Origin: Perkinsus olseni
Lineage: Eukaryota > Perkinsozoa > Perkinsida
Length of the DNA stretch: 64,000 nucleotides
Assembly: GCA_013115125.1 (NCBI GenBank)
Contig: JABANN010000055.1
Coordinates: 1 to 64,000, forward strand
Direction of reading: 5' to 3'
Below, piece by piece: positions 57,866-64,000 of this stretch (position 1 is its first letter; every line of letters starts with the position of its first letter). The position numbers and the translations under genes are program-made. The notes under the pieces were generated by a model that had not been told where the DNA came from, ran no database searches, and was given only the letters and a program-made list of their open reading frames with translations.

Positions 57866-58253
57866 ATGTCGAAGAGTTTCATCGTGAAACGAATATCATT
57901 TTGGTGGTGTGCCCGCAACCCACCCGATTTGTAGTGGCTATTAATGCCGCACGGTACGTATGGATCTCATGAGCAGACCTGCGTTGCCCAACTCGTTAGC
58001 TATATTTTCTCGTAACATCCTTTGAGGTTGACTTGTGTTTCTAGTGGTAAACTTTGCCATGGAGACGAGGGAAGTATTTGATAGCCGCCGAATTCGGTCT
58101 GGTATCGACGCATGCATCAGTTGTGTGCGGGGCCTGCATTGCGGGCGAGCAGAGGAACGTGTTTAGCTTCGTCTTCTTCCATGAAGAGGGGGATGATGAC
58201 ACTTTCGTACTGAACAACACAGTACAAGCTGATTAAACTGTACGGGTGATAAA
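57866..58253. other. intergenic region between convergent genes
   Basis: This separates the ends of the perilipin-like gene and the large minus-strand gene. A plus frame at 58054-58236 (ATG absent at its first codon area or weak, reading SVVCGACIAGEQRNVFSFVF) is short and unsupported; the stretch is best read as 3' untranslated sequence. Confidence 0.4.
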
Positions 58254-61200
58254 TTAATCGATAAGGCTTTGAATTCGGTTTATAACGAATGCAGGCGGTC
58301 GAAGTGAGATGCCTGACAGCCAGCTGAGCAACGCGTCTTTATAGCATCCTTCGAGGCATCGGAGGGAGGCTCCTGGTGGCGTGTAGTCCTGTGTGAATAT
58401 CCAGCGGAGGGCACTTGCCCTGTGAAGGCCGCGCTCAACGTCAGCTTCCTTCCACACCTCGAACAGCTTCGTGTAGAACACCCTTGCCACCTCGGATGCC
58501 GTCCGGCGGGTCTTGTCGGACATCTCGGTGAAGAGGGCCGGTGGAAGGGGTCGTACACCGGAGTGGTCCCGAGCGTACCGCACTATCTCTGCGTCGGGGT
58601 TATGACCAAAATACCACTTCAGAAGGCGTTCGTCCGACAGGATTACCCAGTACGGTCGAGGCTCCGGCGAGTTCTTCGTTTTCAGCATCTTTGTGTGTCT
58701 CGGGTCCATCAGACCTCCGCAGTGCAGCAGAAGCCCGGGGCGGATGTCTCCTGTGCTGAGGAGTGCCGGGAGCGTCTCGACCAAGAACTGCAGGGCTGCC
58801 TCCATCTCCTGACGGTTGCTGTCGTCATCAAGGGCCCTCGAGTAGAGCACAGCATCAGTGAGGGCGCACGACAGGTCCCAGGCTGCCCCTACGGTTTTTG
58901 GGGTCAATCGCACCCTATCTGGCCAGGTGCGAGGAGGTCGCAGCCTCCTGAGAGCGGCTTCTCCCAACTTGCCGGAGCCTGGTAGCCGGTTGACCAGACG
59001 ATAGAGGTCGGCGTCTTCAACTTTTTCCCACAGTCTGGAGTCGTAGCACTGCTGCGGATAGTCACGTATCATGATCTCCAGCAGGGAACCGGCCACAGGA
59101 GGCGACGCAGTACCCCACTTATCGAGTTGCGTGAACAACGTCCCTCTGTCGCAGCCGCTCTCCAGTAGCAACTTGTAGTAAACCTCAACCTGCAGTTGAT
59201 GGGTCGGGGTGAAGGCATCGTCAACAGCGATAGTGCAGGCCCCAGTGCCCATCATCACCCGACAAGCGTGAAGGATAGCGCTCTCGGGGAATCGGTCGCT
59301 GCGCGTGAGCAAGGCAGATGGTTCTGATGGCAGCGCGACCGACCCATCGCCCTCGTCCGAGGGTCTGCCGGATGTCGTACGCTTGGGCCCGTTAACAACC
59401 ACCCACGGCAGGATCGTTGCCATCCTCATCTCCGGTCCCGAGCCGCTCATCAGGCGCTTGCCACAGACAACCAGGAGAGCACCAGTGAGCCGCTCTCCAA
59501 GGGAAGCGTTCTTGAAGCGGACATCGCGGAGTATCTCCTCCTCTGACGCTTCCGCAGTCGTCGCTTGACCGAGCCCCAAGGGCAGGGGTACATCCAGCAC
59601 ACTCCACAGGACCCGAACCCGCACCAGAGCCGCGAGGGTGAAGACGATGAGGCCCCTGGCGGTCTTCGCCTGGGCGATCGGCATGCATTCCGACATCTGC
59701 CTACAGATGCCTACCAGGATGACGACGCCGATGTCGATTGGAGCAGAGCCCGAGCACAACTCCTCCCCTACCGAGGCCGCAATCTCGCTGCAACGATCCT
59801 TGTTCTGTGCTGCAGTGCCGCTGGACAGCAGCGCCATGAGGGCAGCGATGCGGACAGGAGTTTCAGAGCGCCCACTGCGGGCTATCGTCATGAGATCCTC
59901 ATCCGGAATAAGGCCGTGGAAGCCATCCGCTACTATCCTCTTCAGCTCGGGGTCGGCATCTCCCGAGATGTTCTTTCGCACCCATTGGGTCGGGCTAGCG
60001 GAGGACAGGTACTCGAAGAGCCTCCACTGCTGCAGAGTGCTGTCCACCACCACTGGCTTGTGCTGGGCCTCGGCGCTGGTCCGTTTGGCAGCTGGTGTCG
60101 TTGAAGTCTTCAACCTCTTAGCCCGGCCCTGGGCCATCACAGGGCTCGACACGCTTGTGTTGTTCTCTATGAACCTCCGCGGAGTCAAGCTCGGACTCAG
60201 GTTGAAGCGGCGTAGCCTAGACTTGGGGGTTGATGAAATAAGACGTCGTCGTCGAGAGGCCTAAAACAGGAGACCGGAACACTCCCAACAAGCCTGCATC
60301 GGTTACGGCTTACCCTGCCCGCGTTGCCATTTGCGGTTCCCTCATCGTCGTCCTCCTCGTCTCCGCCAAACCTATCGAATAATTCCGCGGACCCAGCAGG
60401 ACCTGCAAAGTGAAATCGTGCCCCACCTCAATCGCGTATCCCAGAGCCCACCTCTGTGTCTCGCGACAAGCTCACGCGGCACCCAGCGCAGTCGGGCTCC
60501 TCCCTGCTCGCAGATCTTCGTCCTCTCACCATCCTCCTCCAGGAAGAAGCACTCGATACGGCCAGCCCGAGGGCTGTTGAAGATTCGACGTCTCCGAGGG
60601 TCCTCCCAAGGCGGTGTCGCCCCAATCGGCGGCACGAAGATATCCCCGACCTGCCGAATGACTGCGTAGTCCCCCTCCTGAAGGCCGTTCCCTCACCTCC
60701 GCGTCCAACTGACTCTCGAGGACCTCGTCGTCTCCCAGTGAGCTCGCCTGATAACAATCATAATTGCCGCTCGCGAGTGAACTAACTGCCCTCAAAGTCT
60801 TACTTCCTCAGCTTGACTCGCCACCTCACCAGTCGACTTATCCTCGGCCCCTTCGGGATCTCCGCGGGTTCTGTCGGCAGCACGCGACTCGTCATCGCTA
60901 TCAGAAGCGGCCTCCTCCTCCTTGTCCTCGAATAGGGCCGACCCTCCTCCCTGTGCATTCGGCCGTCGGGGTGGCTCTTGAGTGTCTTCCAAGTGATGAG
61001 GCGTCACTTGAGGGTCTGTGCTAGCCGGGGTCCCAACAGATGCCCTGTCGCCAGGAGGCGTATCCGAAGCCGAGCCGCTCTGAACGACGACACCGTGGGG
61101 GCAGGGGTCAACAAGAGGGCTCCCAACCTGAGACGTAACGCCTCGGTCATCCGTTACCCGGCATGAACTCTTTTCCACTTTACGTTCCCTTTCATATGCC

Positions 61201-61409
61201 TGAACAAACCGAGGCGTTCTTGAACCCGTCGTACAGTATCGCCAGATGCAAATCCTTACATTGTGATATCGTAGTATGCCGTCCTCATCGCCGTAGATGG
61301 CCACACATTCCGCCAAAGTTACACCAGTCATGCCGCTCTCCTCGGTGGCGCTTCGGGCACCCAGGGCCGACAGCAGAGCTCTGACATGTCCTCCGAGGTA
61401 GCAGCTCAT
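58254..61409 (-). CDS. large unrecognised, probably nuclear protein
   Basis: Minus strand. Candidate starts are the ATGs at 61409 and 61331. A first exon block carries GVTLAECVAIYGDEDGILRY, then a disordered acidic segment (SALFEDKEEEAASDSDDESR). Introns of about 45-55 nt join it in phase to ASSLGDDE, GDYAVIRQVGDIFVPPIGAT, RIECFFLEEDGERTKICEQG with LRWVPRELVARHRG, then FDRFGGDEEDDDEGTANGNA. The final exon, about 60262-58254, is a single frame of roughly 670 codons: a basic TP/SP-rich start (STPKSRLRRFNLSPSLTPRR), then alpha-helical text such as MTIARSGRSETPVRIAALMA and LWEKVEDADLYRLVNRLPGS. The length of that exon is unusual beside neighbours. The block around GDYAVIRQVGDIF could be a small beta domain of BAH or Tudor type. 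I do not recognise the family; the nuclear location is inferred from composition. Confidence 0.6.
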
Positions 61410-62632
61410 TGGAACCCTAAGGAATCATTGTCCACCCTTGAGAGCCTCGCGCGGCAACGCAAGGCAGGCATGGAGATCAATTGGAATCATGCTACAACAG
61501 TGGCTGTGTACAGTATGTACAGATCAGATCAAGTAGGTTCCGAGGCAATAGGCAGACTCTTCCCTCCGTTCCACCGACGAGCCCCGTGCCTGGAGGGACA
61601 ACAGCGACTGTGCCGAGTGGCACCGAGCTGCGACGGCCCTACGAATCGCCAGATCTTTGGGAGTGCGGTGAAGCACTCTCGTGCAAAGACAAACATCAGG
61701 GCTTCCTCGGAGGCACCGTAGTAATGGCGGCCATGGTAGTGGTACTGAGGTGCTATGTTGGGCAACTGAGAGGGCGTACTGAGGAGTTTAGTGGCGAGTG
61801 ACGGTACCTTGATGGGGCCCATGAAAGGATAGCCGCCCATAGCCCCACCTCCGCCGCCGCATCCACAACCCCCACCACTGGGAATGATGAAGATACTCGG
61901 TGCTGAGCACAGGACTTGCGGCCTGCCGAAGGTCTTCACGACCACTTACGATGATGATGCTGATGCCGAAACAACCCGAATGCCGTGACGGGCGTTGCGG
62001 TATGGTCGGTGGGGAGTAGGTGATGTAGAGTCATGCTACATTCAAGGCTGATGCTCACTCACTAGCCCGATGAAGCGGCTGGCGTGAGAGGCTTGTGGAG
62101 ACAGATCTACGAGCATTCTCGGAGGGGCGAGCTCGCCTTCGCGGCTGGGGCAGCTGAGAGGGCGTACCGAGGAATACACCCCTTCATCATTCATGCGGAG
62201 CCAAACTTGGCCTGTGGAATTGCATGGAAACAACGCCAGACTGGTCATATGAAACCGGACACTAATGCAAATAACGACTGTAGCCGTCGTGTGGGGCTCG
62301 GAGCTACTCCCGCGCAGGAGAGCTCGAGTGCAAGGGCGTCTTCCATCCCGCACTGAGCCATCCTTGTAGCGAACGGAGTCAGATCGAGGGGGACCTGTGA
62401 GGGCGTCCGCGCAAGCCTTTCGAGAGCACAGTCACCTTCATCAAGGGAGGCGACAAGTACGCGAAATTGTCGGTGAGTAGAGTGCCACCCGGCCCGCCGC
62501 CCGGCCCGCTCGGAATCGTGTAGAACACATCCCGACCTGAGACTAGCTTGTGGATTCATCAGGTATGATCAGCTGACCGGTCTCGTACGGCCAGCCTCCA
62601 TGATGCTTGTGCCACTTCGAACGGCGCCCTGA
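61386..62632 (+). CDS. possible small plus-strand gene (uncertain)
   Basis: Open pieces in order: MSSEVAAHWNPKESLSTLES from the ATG at 61386, LWRQIYEHSRRGELAFAAGA near 62095, and FESTVTFIKGGDKYAKLS near 62420 joined over an intron to YDQLTGLVRPASMMLVPLRT with stop near 62630. Splice signals are plausible but frames between pieces are unproved. It would overlap head-on with the upstream-most start of the minus gene. A glycine-rich minus frame at 61529-61945 competes with it. Confidence 0.22.
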
Positions 62633-63024
62633 GAACACGACCATTTCCCGAGTCACTCCTCGGATCGCTCAGCAAAAGTCACATCTCTGGAGACGGAGCT
62701 TTCGGTGGTGGAGCTTATGAGCCTGGAGAAATGACGATCCGACGTCGTGGTCAGCCGATTGATCGCTCGGATGGTCATGAAAGACCTGACCGCCGAGTTC
62801 TTGCATAGCCCGGAGGTCGTGGGGCTACCGTTCCTCGTGCTTCGTGGTGGGAGTGGTTGAGAGGGATCAGCATGCAAGCACGTGAAGCTGGAACAAGAGG
62901 GACCACGGCACGCCCCCGACGGATGCTGTACAGTAGCTCGGCAGCCCAGTCGCTCATTAACAACTCGACGAGAATGGAGTTCAAAAAGGTTGTGCTGCTT
63001 GATTAACATCGTCGTTATCTAGTG

Positions 63025-64000
63025 TCACCACATCGTTCCCACAGTCTCAAATTTGCATTCTACTAAGTACTTGCATCTCACCTGCGACACATCGTAAACA
63101 ACATATTCATTATATAAAAGGGAACCATTAGCCTTGTACGCTGGGTTGGCCATCGGTTTGCCCCGAGGGACCTGCATGGGGAGCAAGCCCTCTGCGTCAT
63201 GGTAAAGCGGCTACTGTACTCACGACGCAGCCCTCCGGGGTCACGTAGTTGCCGGCAGGGTCGGGGCAAGTACCACCGATACCCTTCGTGCTGCGACACG
63301 ACTTGGGAAGCTTTTTACCTGCACAAGCCAGCAGCACGACTGAGCGCATTCAGGTTCGTGACCTTGCACGAATACAGTAAAGCCTTGGACCTTGGAAGCC
63401 CTGGGGCGGCTTCTCCTGGTCCGCGCTGTACACAAAGATCGCCTCCTGGAGCTCCAGCCTACTGTACCATGATGCCGAAGAAAATAAGGCGGATCTCAGG
63501 CGAAGCCAGTCAAGGTCTTACGATTTCCCAAGCGCCACTTCGCATAGCATAAGTAATCCGGTGTCGCCGCTCAGCGAAGCGAAGCAGTAGTTGGCGCTTT
63601 TGGTGACCATGTCCGCGAAGTAGACCCCTTTGCCGAACATGTATCCCGTAACTGGAGCTTCCGAGGGGGCTATGCGCAGTCCCTGATCGAACGTCGTTGG
63701 TGAGACATCACGTAACCTCTATCAGATAAACTTATGTGATGAACCGAGCGCGGAACCTTCTTAACGACACTCTCCCGAAGCGAGCGTCGCATCCCAGGGG
63801 AGGGCTGACCACCTGGGGCAATATGCCGGCCCAATTGGTCATCCGCGATCCGTGCCACAGGAGCATCCTGTTAGGATCCTTGGAGTGGGGCTCGAACCGT
63901 TGACTCTCTCCTTCTCGATCGACACGGAAGCAATTGACAACTTGTAACTTGTACGTAGTGTGAGTTGGGCCGTGGGTATTATGTACGTATCTGAGGGACA
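63025..64000 (-). CDS. poly(ADP-ribose) polymerase catalytic domain (N-terminal part beyond right edge)
   Basis: PARPs transfer ADP-ribose from NAD+ to proteins, chiefly in DNA repair. Minus-strand exons from the edge inward read [19 protein letters not shown], then [104 protein letters not shown] and [20 protein letters not shown], stop at 63025-63027. The catalytic H-Y-E triad is visible: His in WHGSR, Tyr in GVYFADM, Glu in YNEYVVYDV, so it is a PARP1/2-type true polymerase by motif. The final exon reads through a GTGAGA that looks like a donor but gives the family's normal C-terminus. Regulatory and DNA-binding domains would lie past 64000. Confidence 0.92.

Noticed and set aside
1-64000. 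Transposons, retroelements or viral insertions
   Set aside because: I looked for reverse transcriptase, transposase, integrase and long terminal or inverted repeats and saw none convincing; repeats found are simple or minisatellite type.

Overview
The window is nuclear DNA of a gene-dense protist. Nearly every recognisable gene is cut by many short GT-AG introns, mostly about 45-60 nt with a (T)TTCAG or TAG acceptor, and neighbouring genes lie a few tens to hundreds of bases apart on both strands. The gene set (VPS35 retromer, class I alpha-mannosidase, polycystin channel, glutaminases, eL30, PARP, a plastid-type ClpC with a signal-anchor-plus-basic leader) and the intron style suggest an alveolate; a Perkinsus-like organism is my best guess. 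No spliced-leader, rRNA or organelle gene was seen to confirm this.

Layout. 1-2.6 kb (+): two tandem Frag1/DRAM/Sfk1-like membrane proteins. 2.9-5.7 kb (-): GH47 alpha-mannosidase. 6.8-14.4 kb (+): two tandem glutaminase modules (EF-hand-like, glutaminase, ankyrin) that may be one fused gene; the second has lost the Ser-Lys catalytic pair. 14.6-18.2 kb (+): ClpC-type Hsp100. 18.8-25.2 kb (+): a tandem array of five diverged copies of an unrecognised small, probably secreted protein. 26-32.3 kb (-): polycystin-type cation channel. 33.3-34.2 kb (-): Cys/His HGGG-repeat (WRKY19-like) zinc finger protein. 34.8-39.4 kb (+): VPS35, with a minisatellite in one intron. 40.2-42.4 kb (-): two small unrecognised proteins, one coiled coil. 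43.8-45.4 kb (-): TauD/TfdA dioxygenase. 45.7-51.2 kb: small low-complexity or secreted unknowns. 52.0-52.4 kb (+): ribosomal protein eL30 with a 5'UTR intron. 53.1-55 kb (+): pepsin-type aspartic protease. 56.9-57.9 kb (+): perilipin-like lipid-droplet protein with 11-residue repeats. 58.3-61.4 kb (-): large unrecognised, probably nuclear protein. 63.0 kb to the right edge (-): C-terminal catalytic domain of a PARP.

These are housekeeping genes (trafficking, proteostasis, translation, nitrogen metabolism, lipid storage) interleaved with lineage-specific genes; there is no operon-like functional grouping beyond the tandem duplications. The most interesting items are the secreted-protein array, the tandem or fused active/inactive glutaminase pair, and several short introns sharing tRNA T-arm-like (B-box) motifs near their 3' ends. 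Exon joins were worked out by eye from homology and splice signals, so gene ends without a clear homologous terminus are approximate.
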